Assembly: GCA_902532475.1 (NCBI GenBank)
Contig: CACAIE010000005.1
Span: 1 to 64,000, forward strand
DNA length: 64,000 nucleotides
Direction: 5' to 3'
Source of the DNA: an uncultured SAR116 cluster alpha proteobacterium
GTDB lineage: Bacteria; Pseudomonadota; Alphaproteobacteria; Puniceispirillales; GCA-002684695
Of the stretch, positions 29,671 to 38,426 are shown in pieces (position 1 is the first letter of the stretch; each line of letters begins with the position of its first letter). The translations under genes and the position numbers were made by a program. The notes below the pieces were generated by a model. The model saw nothing but the letters and a program-made list of their open reading frames with translations. It was not told where the DNA came from and made no database searches.

Positions 29671-30309
29671 ATGAAAAATTTAAATGTATCCAAGATAGAC
29701 AAGAAGGTTGTTAACTATCTTAAAGTTGGTTTAACTTCAATGAGTAATAATAAAAGTCGATATATTTCTTTTCCCTTTCTAACTGATTCAACAATTGTAG
29801 AACTTACAAATCAAGTGTCCAAATTTAGATTTAGGAAAGCTACGCCTTTAGCAGGTAATTCTGTTACTCAAGATTTTGATATTTGTTTCCCTGCACCTAG
29901 AATTGGCAAAATAGATCATTTAGCAACATCAATAGAAAATTTATTTAGTCATGCTCTTAGGTTGATGTATAAACCACCAATTAAATACCCCAAATTTAAT
30001 GATGTTGCTATTCAAAGATATAAACCTGGTTCATTAGGAATTTCTCCACATAAAGACCATAAAAAATATATTTCAGTTATAATAATAATAACACTATCAG
30101 GCAAATCTGACTTGTGTATTTGTGAGGATAGAAAAGGTTTAAATCCATTAGTTCTAAATGACATTCCAGGTAATATTGTTGTCTTGCCTGCATCTGAATT
30201 TATTACTTTAAATAATAATTGTATTAGACCATTTCACTTTGTTAATAATATTGCAAATGGTAGACTTTCTATAGGACTTAGACAAAATAGTGAAATTATA
30301 CTCCAATAA
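29671..30309 (+). CDS. 2OG-Fe(II)-oxygenase-like protein
   Basis: A 212-aa protein with IQRYKPGSLGISPHKDHKKYISVIIIITLSG, an HxD iron-site pattern in a double-stranded beta-helix context. The later RPFHFVNNIANGRLSIGLRQ supplies a distal His and an Arg for 2-oxoglutarate. Length and layout suggest a small AlkB-like or prolyl-hydroxylase-like fold. The N-terminal 60 residues are not recognised. It follows the resolvase-like gene by 38 bases and precedes a DMT transporter by 15 bases, so the three may share a transcript. Confidence 0.6.
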   Translation: MKNLNVSKIDKKVVNYLKVGLTSMSNNKSRYISFPFLTDSTIVELTNQVSKFRFRKATPLAGNSVTQDFDICFPAPRIGKIDHLATSIENLFSHALRLMYKPPIKYPKFNDVAIQRYKPGSLGISPHKDHKKYISVIIIITLSGKSDLCICEDRKGLNPLVLNDIPGNIVVLPASEFITLNNNCIRPFHFVNNIANGRLSIGLRQNSEIILQ

Positions 30310-30324
30310 AAATTTTGATAATTA

Positions 30325-31254
30325 ATGAGTAACCAAACTCAAAATAACCACTATCCTGTTTTTGGTATTTGTTTAGTAATTGGATTTACTATTATTGGCC
30401 CTATAATGGATACATTCGCCAAATTAGCATCAAATGAAATACCTATTGGACAGATATCCTTTTCAAGATTTTTAGTCCAGTCTATCATAATTATACCTAT
30501 AGCTTTTTATTTAAAAATCTTATATGTCCCTAACTTATTTGAAATATTGCTACATTTTATCAGAGCATTTTTTATTTTAGTTGCAACATCTCTATTCTTT
30601 GGGGCAATTAAGTTTATGCCTATGGCAGATGCAATTGCAATTTTTTTAGTTAATCCATTTATAATGACTTTTCTTAGTCATCTTATTTTAAAAGAAAAAA
30701 TTGGCTGGCGAAGAATTGTAGCTTGTATAATAGGATTTTCAGGGTCTATGTTAATTTTAAAACCTAGTTTTTCATTATTTGGAATTATTGCATTTTTTCC
30801 CTTAGGCACTGCAATAACTTATTCTTTTTACATGATCATTACAAAACATATGACAAACAAAATTCATCCTATTGCTTTGCAAACTTTCACAGGTTCTTGC
30901 GCTGTTTTAATAGTTTTTCCTTTTCTATTGTTATTTGACAACTCTTCTTTTGAGCCATTGTCATTAATTTGGCCGTCGCCTAATGCGTTAGTCTTATTAT
31001 TTGCAGTTGGCATAACTGCTACAATTTCTCATCTTTTTGTTGTTTATGGCCTTAAGTTTAGTCCCGCTTCAACTATTGCTCCAATACTCTACCTAGAAAT
31101 TGTTTCTGCTGCCATTTTAGGGTATTTTGTATTTAATGATATTCCTGATTTTTATTCAATAATTGGTGTTATTATTATTATTTTGGCTGGCTTATATGTT
31201 TTTATTAGGGAACATAGTCAAAACATTGGTTCTCAAAAGATTTTAAGAGAATAA
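30325..31254 (+). CDS. EamA/DMT-family transporter
   Basis: A 309-aa inner-membrane protein with ten predicted TM helices in two EamA repeats. Helix signatures include FFGAIKFMPMADAIAIFLVNP, with LKEKIGWRRIVACIIGFSG closing the first half. The second half carries ASTIAPILYLEIVSAAILGYFVF. It probably moves small metabolites; the substrate is unknown. It is intact, unlike the related gene at 20457-21350. Confidence 0.9.
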   Translation: MSNQTQNNHYPVFGICLVIGFTIIGPIMDTFAKLASNEIPIGQISFSRFLVQSIIIIPIAFYLKILYVPNLFEILLHFIRAFFILVATSLFFGAIKFMPMADAIAIFLVNPFIMTFLSHLILKEKIGWRRIVACIIGFSGSMLILKPSFSLFGIIAFFPLGTAITYSFYMIITKHMTNKIHPIALQTFTGSCAVLIVFPFLLLFDNSSFEPLSLIWPSPNALVLLFAVGITATISHLFVVYGLKFSPASTIAPILYLEIVSAAILGYFVFNDIPDFYSIIGVIIIILAGLYVFIREHSQNIGSQKILRE

Positions 31255-31262
31255 AATATTAG

Positions 31263-31976
31263 TTACTCTAGATTTGATATCTGTGTTTCTGAATTATTTG
31301 GAAGGTTTAATTCTGACAATAAATTAATTCTTTCAAGTTGTAAATTATTGATCATAGAGATGGCAGTTGTTAACTTTTGGTTTTGAATTTTTGTTTTTGA
31401 GTTTAACGCTGCCAATGCCTCTTCAAGCCTTTTGATTTCTATGTTTGGGTTTTTGCCCACAAGACTATTCTCAATAGATAGCTTTTTATTTTCTATTAAA
31501 ATTTTACTGTTTTGTTTTTTTAAAGAATTTAACGAAATTTTTAATTCGTCAACAGTTCTAACCAATTCTGAAATCTTAAAGTCTTTTTCCTTTATTAACT
31601 TAATTTGATCCTTTTTTTTGTCTAATTTTCTTAGATGATTGCTATATAAAATGTTTTTTGAAAGATTATACTTTTCATATAATTCTTTATATTGTGCTTG
31701 CAATTTTTCTTGAGAAATAAAAGCAGTATCATTTGAAAATAAATTAACGTGATTTTGTTTATCTACCTTGTTAAGATTATAGAATTCAAATAACCCAAAC
31801 CAAACAGCTGAAATCGCAATCAAAATAGAAGAGTATATTGAGATTTTTTCCATTGAAGGCTTAAAGTGATATTCTTTTACAGGCTTCTCCAACACTAAAA
31901 CTTGTTCTTGATTGTCAAGTTTATATTTTAATTTGTCTATTTGGTGTCTTAATTTATTATTTTGATTATTTTTCAT
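31263..31976 (-). CDS. Membrane-anchored coiled-coil protein, unknown
   Basis: A 237-aa protein with a short basic cytoplasmic N-terminus, one TM segment (ISIYSSILIAISAVWFGLFEF, about residues 46-66) and a long heptad-rich coiled coil to the C-terminus. Lys, Glu, Asn and Leu dominate. No enzyme motif is visible. The topology suggests a periplasmic or spacer rod. Convergent with the DMT transporter gene. Confidence 0.6.
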   Translation of the reverse strand: MKNNQNNKLRHQIDKLKYKLDNQEQVLVLEKPVKEYHFKPSMEKISIYSSILIAISAVWFGLFEFYNLNKVDKQNHVNLFSNDTAFISQEKLQAQYKELYEKYNLSKNILYSNHLRKLDKKKDQIKLIKEKDFKISELVRTVDELKISLNSLKKQNSKILIENKKLSIENSLVGKNPNIEIKRLEEALAALNSKTKIQNQKLTTAISMINNLQLERINLLSELNLPNNSETQISNLE

Positions 31977-32112
31977 GTTTCAATCTTTTATTTGTAAAAA
32001 TTAAACTATAATGGTTGCCAAGAATTGGAAATATAAAAGATGAAGCTATTGATTTCATTTATAAAAATATTTTTATTTTGTACTATTATAATTAATTTAC
32101 CATCAATCGATT

Positions 32113-32766
32113 CTATGTTATTGATGTAAAAATTTTTGCAGGACGATGATTGCCGTACCGTATTTTATTTGTTTTTTTGATAAAATATTTGTCTTTATTA
32201 TATGTTTCTAGCCATTTTCTAAAATTTCTCTTTTCATAAAATTGTTTGTCTTTTATTCCTAAATTTATAAAAGCTTGTTGAAGTTCTGTAAGAGTAAACT
32301 CTGTTTTTATGAAATAAAAAATATTTTCATATTTAAAAGATACGAATTTATTAATAAAATTTTCAATTCCTAGAAACCTTTCTTTAGTTAAAATAGATTT
32401 TTCATTTAGTTGAAACTTATTAAACCAATCAATATCCTTTAATTCATTATTGTATCTAAAGCTTTTTTTACCACTTGGATTAAGAGCTAAAAAATCAATT
32501 TCGATTTCTTCACCGTTTATGTTTGTTTCCATAGGTTTAAAGTGGTAATTTTCTATGGTTGAAACATAAATAATTTGATTTGCCGCTCTTTCGCAGACAA
32601 AAGACAAATCTTCATTTTTTTGTAAATATTTACTAGGTAGTTCCCAAAATGAGCTATTAACCCTTTTAATTGACAAAATTTTGAGTTCATTGCCAATTAA
32701 ACTAAGAAAAAATATATTAACTTTAATTAAAAAATTATTTTCATTAGTCATATAAAAATTAAACAT
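32113..32766 (-). CDS. NrtR-like regulator: degenerate Nudix domain plus winged helix
   Basis: A 217-aa protein. The N-terminal part has Nudix-fold features (RVNSSFWELPSKYLQKNEDL), but the Nudix box has lost its catalytic Glu pattern: the expected REXXEE is CERAANQ. The C-terminal part, FTLTELQQAFINLGIKDKQFYEKRNFRKWLE, is the winged-helix domain of NrtR-type transcription factors. It is therefore more likely a ligand-sensing regulator than a hydrolase. NrtR usually controls NAD genes; none are adjacent, so the targets are unknown. Confidence 0.75.
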   Translation of the reverse strand: MFNFYMTNENNFLIKVNIFFLSLIGNELKILSIKRVNSSFWELPSKYLQKNEDLSFVCERAANQIIYVSTIENYHFKPMETNINGEEIEIDFLALNPSGKKSFRYNNELKDIDWFNKFQLNEKSILTKERFLGIENFINKFVSFKYENIFYFIKTEFTLTELQQAFINLGIKDKQFYEKRNFRKWLETYNKDKYFIKKTNKIRYGNHRPAKIFTSIT

Positions 32767-32790
32767 AGTGTATTAAGTACACTAATACAA

Positions 32791-33230
32791 TTAAAAACCT
32801 TTTATTTTCTTTAGGGTTTTATGAGGCGTTATACTTTCAACGTCCACAATCAACTTAATGAAACCTCCATTTTCAGAGCTCAGTAATTTTTAAAAAATTT
32901 TTAAAATTCTTCTATTCGTTTCACTTTGAAAAATTTCATACCATAAGATGATGCTAATTTATATAATCAGGATTAATAATATCAGTTGCCTTAACTCTGC
33001 CTGGATAATTTTTCTCTTGATGCATTCTTATTGTTCCATAACTGGAGTTGTTTAATAGAAAAATTACTGGAAAACAATTATATTACTTAGCCGTTCCTAG
33101 TTCTGCTAAATTTATTTGATGATCAACATCATCAGTAAAGCAGATAACTCTCACCAGGCACACCAAAAAGAATTTTTATATTTTGTTTTAAAATACACAT
33201 TTATAAAAGTTTTGCACCGGTTGTCTTCAT
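32791..33230 (-). pseudogene. Remnant of a TPP-dependent acetolactate-synthase-like enzyme
   Basis: From an ATG at 33230 the minus strand reads MKTTGAKLL, a stop, then NIKILFGVPGESYL, the N-terminal signature of acetolactate-synthase-like enzymes. After a frame change it reads DDVDHQINLAELGTAK, then FPVIFLLNNSSYGTIRMHQ, NYPGRVKATDIINPDY and, near the end, FIKLIVDVESITPHKTLKK. These are the C-terminal TPP-binding domain in order. About 390 residues of the middle are missing and several stops and frameshifts interrupt the rest. It lies 20 bases after the cyclic-nucleotide-domain gene on the same strand and fills what otherwise looks like a non-coding gap. Confidence 0.85.
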
Positions 33231-33249
33231 TTATATATTATTTAATTTT

Positions 33250-33717
33250 TTAATCGATAACCTGCATAGTCGCTAATTTTTTTCTAAGCAGCTGCAAATT
33301 ATCTTGAATTGACTTTACATTCACTGATTTATTTTCAAGTTGCTGCAAAATAGAGTCTAGGTCTGATGCCAAGTCTTGGCTTTGTTTGTTTGAATCTATT
33401 AGTCTTAATTGTGTTTTTCTCAAAATGGCTGCAACAGCCTTATCCTCTTTGATCATTTTTTTTAAAGAAAAATGGGGTATTTTAGTGGCCAGCACTTTTT
33501 GCTCGCCAGCAACAGCCTTAACTGATCTGTTGGTTTGCAAAATACATGACGTCTCACCAAACACCTCACCTTCTCCAACCCTGCCCAATAAGAGCCCGGT
33601 TGATGTATACAAGTAAACAAAACCCTGAACCACTAAGAAAGCAGCATTAGAGTCATCCCCTACATTATAAATTAACTCTTGTGCTTCCCAGATTATTTGG
33701 TTGTTTTTTTCTTCCAT
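33250..33717 (-). CDS. Cyclic-nucleotide-binding-domain protein
   Basis: A 155-aa protein from the ATG at 33717, which has AAAAAGAG upstream. A longer frame to 33822 needs a TTG start and adds an unrelated leader. It has one cNMP-binding beta-barrel (AFLVVQGFVYLY, GRVGEGEVFGETSCIL, NRSVKAVAGEQ), followed by a helical tail with a coiled-coil tendency. There is no DNA-binding helix-turn-helix, so it is not a CRP/FNR regulator but a stand-alone sensor or adaptor. Divergent from the alcohol dehydrogenase gene. Confidence 0.82.
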   Translation of the reverse strand: MEEKNNQIIWEAQELIYNVGDDSNAAFLVVQGFVYLYTSTGLLLGRVGEGEVFGETSCILQTNRSVKAVAGEQKVLATKIPHFSLKKMIKEDKAVAAILRKTQLRLIDSNKQSQDLASDLDSILQQLENKSVNVKSIQDNLQLLRKKLATMQVID

Positions 33718-33822
33718 ACTCTTTTTATATTTAATTAATGTTGCCCAAGAATTAATATTATATAATAAAATATCGATAAAATAAATTTTATTTAAAGTTT
33801 TTAAAATTGTAAGGATTTTCAA

Positions 33823-34968
33823 ATGAATTTTTCATCTAATTGGAGCTTCCCTACTTCAGTAAGAATAGGAAACGAAAGACTGAAAGAAATTGGTGATTGT
33901 TGTCAAAACTCAAATATTTCAAGACCTCTAATAGTTACAGATCGAAATTTAAAAGATCATAAAATAACTCGTCGCCTGATTTCAGAAATAGACACCAAAA
34001 GCTTATCGCATTCTCTATTCCATGAAGTTGACCAAAATCCAAACGAAAAGAACCTCGCTGACGGTATAACGAAGCTTAAATCTGCAAGTTTTGATGGGAT
34101 CATAGCATTTGGAGGTGGTTCTGCACTTGATTTAGGGAAGTTAATTGCATTCATGGCCAATCAAAGTTTACCTGTTTGGGAATTTGAAGACTTAACTGAT
34201 AACTGGAAAAAAGCAAATCCTGAAAAAATACTTCCTATAATTGCAATCCCTACAACAGCTGGAACTGGATCAGAGGTAGGAAGAGCAGCTGTTTTAACGG
34301 ACAAAAAACATAAAATAAAGAAAGTAATATTTCATCCTAAAATGTTGCCAGAAAGCGTTATCTGTGACCCAACTCTTACTCTCGACCTCCCTAAAACTAT
34401 TACCGCTGGAACGGGAATGGATGCCCTTGCACATTGTTTAGAAGCCTATTGTTCTCCAGGATATCACCCTATGGCTGATGGCATTGCGTTAGTTGGAATG
34501 AAATTGGTAAAAGAAAATCTATTGGAAGCTTATACCAATGGTGCAAATCTTAACGCGAGAACCAACATGTTGAGCGCAGCTTTAATGGGAGCGACTGCTT
34601 TTCAAAAAGGCTTGGGAGCCATGCACGCTCTTTCTCATCCTGTTGGAGCAATTTACAACACACATCATGGCACTACAAATGCTGTAGTTATGGAGAAAGT
34701 TCTCAAGTTTAATAAAAAAATAATTAATAAAAAGATTGATCATTTAGCAATTTATCTAGAATTAGAGGGAGGATTTGAAGGCTTTATAGATTTTATTAAT
34801 CAATTATGTAGAGACCTTAACATTCCTAAATCATTAAAAGAAATGGGTGTAAGGAAAGATCAATTTCATTTAATTTCACAGATGGCTATTAAGGACCCCA
34901 CAGCATCTGGCAATCCAAAAAAAATGACTTTAGAAAACACTCTTAAGTTATTGCAAAACTGTTATTAA
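33823..34968 (+). CDS. Iron-containing alcohol dehydrogenase
   Basis: A 381-aa group III dehydrogenase. The NAD(P)-binding region is FGGGSALDLGKLIA and PTTAGTGSEVG. Iron ligands appear in MDALAHCLEAYCSPGYHPMAD and GAMHALSHPVGAIYNTHHG (Asp and three His). It oxidises or reduces an alcohol/aldehyde. Beside an aminotransferase and a polyamine transporter it may handle amino-alcohols or the aldehydes from deaminated polyamines. It converges with the aminotransferase gene, 2 bases apart. Confidence 0.92.
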   Translation: MNFSSNWSFPTSVRIGNERLKEIGDCCQNSNISRPLIVTDRNLKDHKITRRLISEIDTKSLSHSLFHEVDQNPNEKNLADGITKLKSASFDGIIAFGGGSALDLGKLIAFMANQSLPVWEFEDLTDNWKKANPEKILPIIAIPTTAGTGSEVGRAAVLTDKKHKIKKVIFHPKMLPESVICDPTLTLDLPKTITAGTGMDALAHCLEAYCSPGYHPMADGIALVGMKLVKENLLEAYTNGANLNARTNMLSAALMGATAFQKGLGAMHALSHPVGAIYNTHHGTTNAVVMEKVLKFNKKIINKKIDHLAIYLELEGGFEGFIDFINQLCRDLNIPKSLKEMGVRKDQFHLISQMAIKDPTASGNPKKMTLENTLKLLQNCY

Positions 34969-34970
34969 AT

Positions 34971-36371
34971 TTATTTGCAATTTTTTGCAATTTGATGGAT
35001 TGCTGCCATTGAATCATCAACTTTATCAAACATTTCATTTACCTGCTCTTCTGAAATAATTAGTGGCGGACAAAACCCAATCACGTCACCTGGAAGTGAT
35101 CTCAAAATAACACCATTATTTTGAATTACCTTTGCTGACTGGGCCGCAATTTTCTTTTTTACATCAAATTTCTTGTTTTCATCATAACCAAATTCTATTG
35201 CCCCTATAAGACCAACTGAACGGCTGTGACTTACAAACCAATTATTTTTAAAAATTTTCTTTATGCGTTCACCAAATGCCTTAGATACTTTCTGTACATT
35301 AGAAATTATATTTCTCTCTATCATAATCTGTTGTGCTTTTAATGCTACTGCTGCGCAAACTGGATGGGCTGAATAAGTATACCCATGGCCAAAAATACCC
35401 AATTCATTGGCTTGACTTTCAATCGGCTTATATACCTTTTCAGACAATATAACTGCAGAAATAGGTAAATATGCAGACGATAGAGCTTTTGCCGTAGTAA
35501 TTATGTCAGGCTTAATATTAAATGTTTCTGACCCCCACATATTTCCAGTTCTGCCAAAACCACAAATAACTTCATCTGCAACCATTAAAATATCATGTTT
35601 GTTTAAGATTTTTTGAATTTTTGGGAAATATGATTCTGGAGGTATTATAACGCCTCCAGCACCCATAACAGGTTCTGCAAAAAAAGCAGCAATTGTCTCT
35701 GGACCTTCTTCCAAGATTAACGTTTCTAGCTCTTTAGCTAACCTATCAGAAAAAGTTGCTTCATTTTCATTGGTTAAAGATTCATTAAAATAATCTGGTG
35801 CCATGGTATGCAAAACAAAGTCTAGAGGAAGTGAAAATCCATCCTGGGCGTAAGACATTCCAGTCAAACTGGCTGCTGCAAGTGTCACACCATGGTAACC
35901 TCTTTTTCTGCTTATAATTTTCTTTTTATTCGGCAAGCCTCTTGCCAAACTATAATACCAAATCATTTTTATCGCTGTATCATTTGCCTCTGAACCTGAA
36001 TTTGCAAAGAAAACTTTGCTCATGTTAACAGGTGAAATCTTAATCAAATGTTCAGCTAAATCTATGGCAGGATTTGCAGTTTTACCAGCAAAACTATGGT
36101 AAAAAGGAAGCATTTTAAGTTGTTCAGTGATTGTATTGATCAATTCATTTTCAGAAAAACCTAAAGAGGCACACCACAGCCCACTCATGCCTTCTATAAA
36201 TTTTTTTCCTGTATCATCAAAAACATATATTCCTTCACCTTTATTGATAATATGAGGTCCCTCTTTTAAAAGAGTACTTGGGTGCGTATAAGAGTGGAAA
36301 TGAAACTCTATATCTCTACTATAATCAGAATTCCCTTCAAATTTTTTATCATCATACATGTTGCCCACCAT
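34971..36371 (-). CDS. Class III pyridoxal-phosphate aminotransferase
   Basis: A 466-aa omega-aminotransferase. PLP motifs are FFANSGSEANDTAIK, MVADEVICGFGRTG and the Schiff-base Lys in TTAKALSSAYLPIS; the arm HGYTYSAHPV is typical of the putrescine / beta-alanine / GABA-pyruvate subgroup. The start at 36371 overlaps the SDR stop; the ATG at 36359 is an alternative. It is the last gene of the minus-strand run potA-potD-potB-potC-SDR-aminotransferase, which suggests an imported diamine or polyamine as substrate. Confidence 0.92.
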   Translation of the reverse strand: MVGNMYDDKKFEGNSDYSRDIEFHFHSYTHPSTLLKEGPHIINKGEGIYVFDDTGKKFIEGMSGLWCASLGFSENELINTITEQLKMLPFYHSFAGKTANPAIDLAEHLIKISPVNMSKVFFANSGSEANDTAIKMIWYYSLARGLPNKKKIISRKRGYHGVTLAAASLTGMSYAQDGFSLPLDFVLHTMAPDYFNESLTNENEATFSDRLAKELETLILEEGPETIAAFFAEPVMGAGGVIIPPESYFPKIQKILNKHDILMVADEVICGFGRTGNMWGSETFNIKPDIITTAKALSSAYLPISAVILSEKVYKPIESQANELGIFGHGYTYSAHPVCAAVALKAQQIMIERNIISNVQKVSKAFGERIKKIFKNNWFVSHSRSVGLIGAIEFGYDENKKFDVKKKIAAQSAKVIQNNGVILRSLPGDVIGFCPPLIISEEQVNEMFDKVDDSMAAIHQIAKNCK

Positions 36372-37095
36372 TTATATGTATTTCAGATCCATTTAGATAG
36401 TCTGACATATCACTGCACAAAAAGTAAATGGTTTGAGCCACCTCCTCAGGAGTTCCGAATCTCCCAAGAGGAATTTTTGGCACAATCAATTTCTCGCTTT
36501 CAGGTGAAATAATATCTGTTTTAATTTCCCCAGGCGCGATCGCGTTAACCCTAATACCTAATGGACCAAAGTCAGAAGCCATCTCCCTAGTGAGCGCACT
36601 CAAAGCAGCCTTTGAAGTTGCATACGCTGAACCTGCAAACTCATGAACCCTGCTACCTGCAATAGATGTAACATTAACAATACTTCCTGACCCTTTTTCT
36701 AAGTGAGTTTTTAAAATTTTTGCTAAAAAAATTGGTGCAAAAAAATTTACTTGAAAAACTTCCTGCCAACAATCCTCTGAAGTGGAAATTGTATTCAATC
36801 TTTTATTATCAACACTTTTAGGAGATATTCCTGCATTATTTACAAGTGCATGCAAGGCCTTTCCATCTAATTTTTCAATTATGTCTTTTGATCCTTTAGA
36901 AATTTTATCCATTGAGCTTAAATCCATTTGTACATGGTCATACATCCCATCTGACCAGGGACATATCTCAGGGACTTTTTCTCGCGAGCAAGTTATTACT
37001 CTCCATCCAGCACTTGAAAATCTTTTTACAGTAGCGTGGCCTATTCCTCTACTCGCTCCCGTCAAAACAAGGTTTCTAATTTCATTTTGAACCAT
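36352..37095 (-). CDS. Short-chain dehydrogenase/reductase
   Basis: A 247-aa classical SDR with the cofactor motif TGASRGIGHA, NNAG, the catalytic Ser in VTSIAGS and the YATSK pair (Tyr and Lys). The ending SEIHINGGQHV is the usual SDR C-terminus. It overlaps the start of the aminotransferase by 20 bases, so the two are coupled. The substrate is unknown, perhaps an aldehyde or oxo-acid from polyamine breakdown. Confidence 0.9.
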   Translation of the reverse strand: MVQNEIRNLVLTGASRGIGHATVKRFSSAGWRVITCSREKVPEICPWSDGMYDHVQMDLSSMDKISKGSKDIIEKLDGKALHALVNNAGISPKSVDNKRLNTISTSEDCWQEVFQVNFFAPIFLAKILKTHLEKGSGSIVNVTSIAGSRVHEFAGSAYATSKAALSALTREMASDFGPLGIRVNAIAPGEIKTDIISPESEKLIVPKIPLGRFGTPEEVAQTIYFLCSDMSDYLNGSEIHINGGQHV

Positions 37096-37129
37096 ATAAA
37101 CACCATAGAAAAATTATAGATATTTTATT

Positions 37130-37156
37130 TATACAGTACTATATTAGTACTGTATA
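37130..37156. promoter_or_regulatory. Perfect 12-bp palindrome upstream of the SDR-aminotransferase pair
   Basis: TATACAGTACTA at 37130-37141, three bases, then TAGTACTGTATA at 37145-37156. It lies in the 85-bp gap between potC and the SDR gene. It could be an operator for a dimeric regulator or, on the minus strand, an RNA hairpin with a 3-nt loop separating the pot genes from the downstream pair. There is no GC-rich stem or U-tract typical of a terminator. Confidence 0.6.
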
Positions 37157-37180
37157 TAACTTTATTTCCTTATGCTCCTC

Positions 37181-38419
37181 CTACCCAGGCGAAACCCCTC
37201 TCAATCGCTCTGATCGTCTCCTAAGTAACTCAACTGCAGTTAGAATTGCTATCGATAAAATCACAAGAATTGTGGCTACAGCTAGAATTGTTGGGCTAAT
37301 CTGTTCTCGAATACCTGAAAACATTTGCCGCGGTATAGTTCTCTGTCTGACATCAGCCAGTTGGAGAACAACCACCACTTCATCAAATGATGTAATAAAA
37401 GCAAACAAGCCTCCTGAAATTACTCCTGGTAGAATTAAAGGCATCTGAACCTTAAAAAATGTTCTTATCGGTCCAGCACCAAGATTTGCTGCAGCACGAG
37501 TAAGATTATTATCAAACCCTGACAATGTTGCAGTAACAGTAATTATTACAAAGGGCGTCCCCAAAATAGCATGCGCCAAAATTAATCCGGTATAAGATTT
37601 TGCCAGTCCTATTTGACTATAAAAATAAAAAAGTCCTGAAGCTGTAATAACTAATGGTACTATCATGGGCGAAATGAGCAGTGCCATAATAGGTCTTCTA
37701 TAGGGCATTTCAGAACGACTTAGCCCAATTGCTGCCAATGTACCGATAGAAGTGGCAAGAAGTGTCGCACCGATGCCTATAATAAAACTATTTTTTATTG
37801 AGCGTATCCATTGTGCATTTTGCCAAACGTCTGTCCACCACCCCTGAACCGCCTCTGGAGCAGCCATTCCATTAATCAAAATATCCCAATACCATCTTAG
37901 TGAAAAAGCCTCTCTTTCAAAAGCCAACATTCCTGGAGTAAAGCTAAAATATGGTTCTTGATTAAAGCTTAACGGCACCAAAATAATAATAGGAACAATT
38001 AAAAATAAGAAAATCAAGGAGCAGATCCCCCTAAATGTGTAAAACCATAACACTTCTGGAGAAGTGGCGTACGGAGGCAAGGGAAGACGATAATTTCCCG
38101 ATGAAAGCCAAATTGATAACTGACCTAAAATGAATCCCATTATTGCCATTAACAAACCATAGGACAATCCAATATAAAAAAACCCCGCAAAGCCTAAAAT
38201 TGCTAAACAAAAAATACGTGATAAGTTTATGTCTTTAATTACTAAAACTGCAAAACTTGCAATCATTGAAAAAATCAATGCACCTGAAACGATCAACAAT
38301 AAAGCCAATTGCATATTCCCTCGCGCAGAAAGGAACCCCACAATTGCACCATATAAAGCGCACCATAAAACAGTGAAGGATAATGGGGGTTTTGGAGGTA
38401 TATATTTATATTCAGACAT
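37181..38419 (-). CDS. potC: Polyamine-type ABC transporter permease (PotC-like)
   Basis: A 412-aa inner-membrane permease. The N-terminal half has an extra set of TM helices, and the C-terminal core has the binding-protein-dependent transport motif AAANLGAGPIRTFFKVQMPLILPG (EAA loop). It is much longer than E. coli PotC (264 aa). The PotC/PotI assignment comes from its order after PotB. It forms a heterodimer channel with the 38427-39677 product. Confidence 0.88.
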   Translation of the reverse strand: MSEYKYIPPKPPLSFTVLWCALYGAIVGFLSARGNMQLALLLIVSGALIFSMIASFAVLVIKDINLSRIFCLAILGFAGFFYIGLSYGLLMAIMGFILGQLSIWLSSGNYRLPLPPYATSPEVLWFYTFRGICSLIFLFLIVPIIILVPLSFNQEPYFSFTPGMLAFEREAFSLRWYWDILINGMAAPEAVQGWWTDVWQNAQWIRSIKNSFIIGIGATLLATSIGTLAAIGLSRSEMPYRRPIMALLISPMIVPLVITASGLFYFYSQIGLAKSYTGLILAHAILGTPFVIITVTATLSGFDNNLTRAAANLGAGPIRTFFKVQMPLILPGVISGGLFAFITSFDEVVVVLQLADVRQRTIPRQMFSGIREQISPTILAVATILVILSIAILTAVELLRRRSERLRGVSPG

Positions 38420-38426
38420 AAATCAC

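Noticed and set aside
32040-32129. A 29-codon + strand ORF with a signal-peptide-like start ([13 protein letters not shown])
   Set aside because: It runs into the 3' end of the NrtR-like gene, has no mature part and no supporting context; chance in an AT-rich gap is likely.
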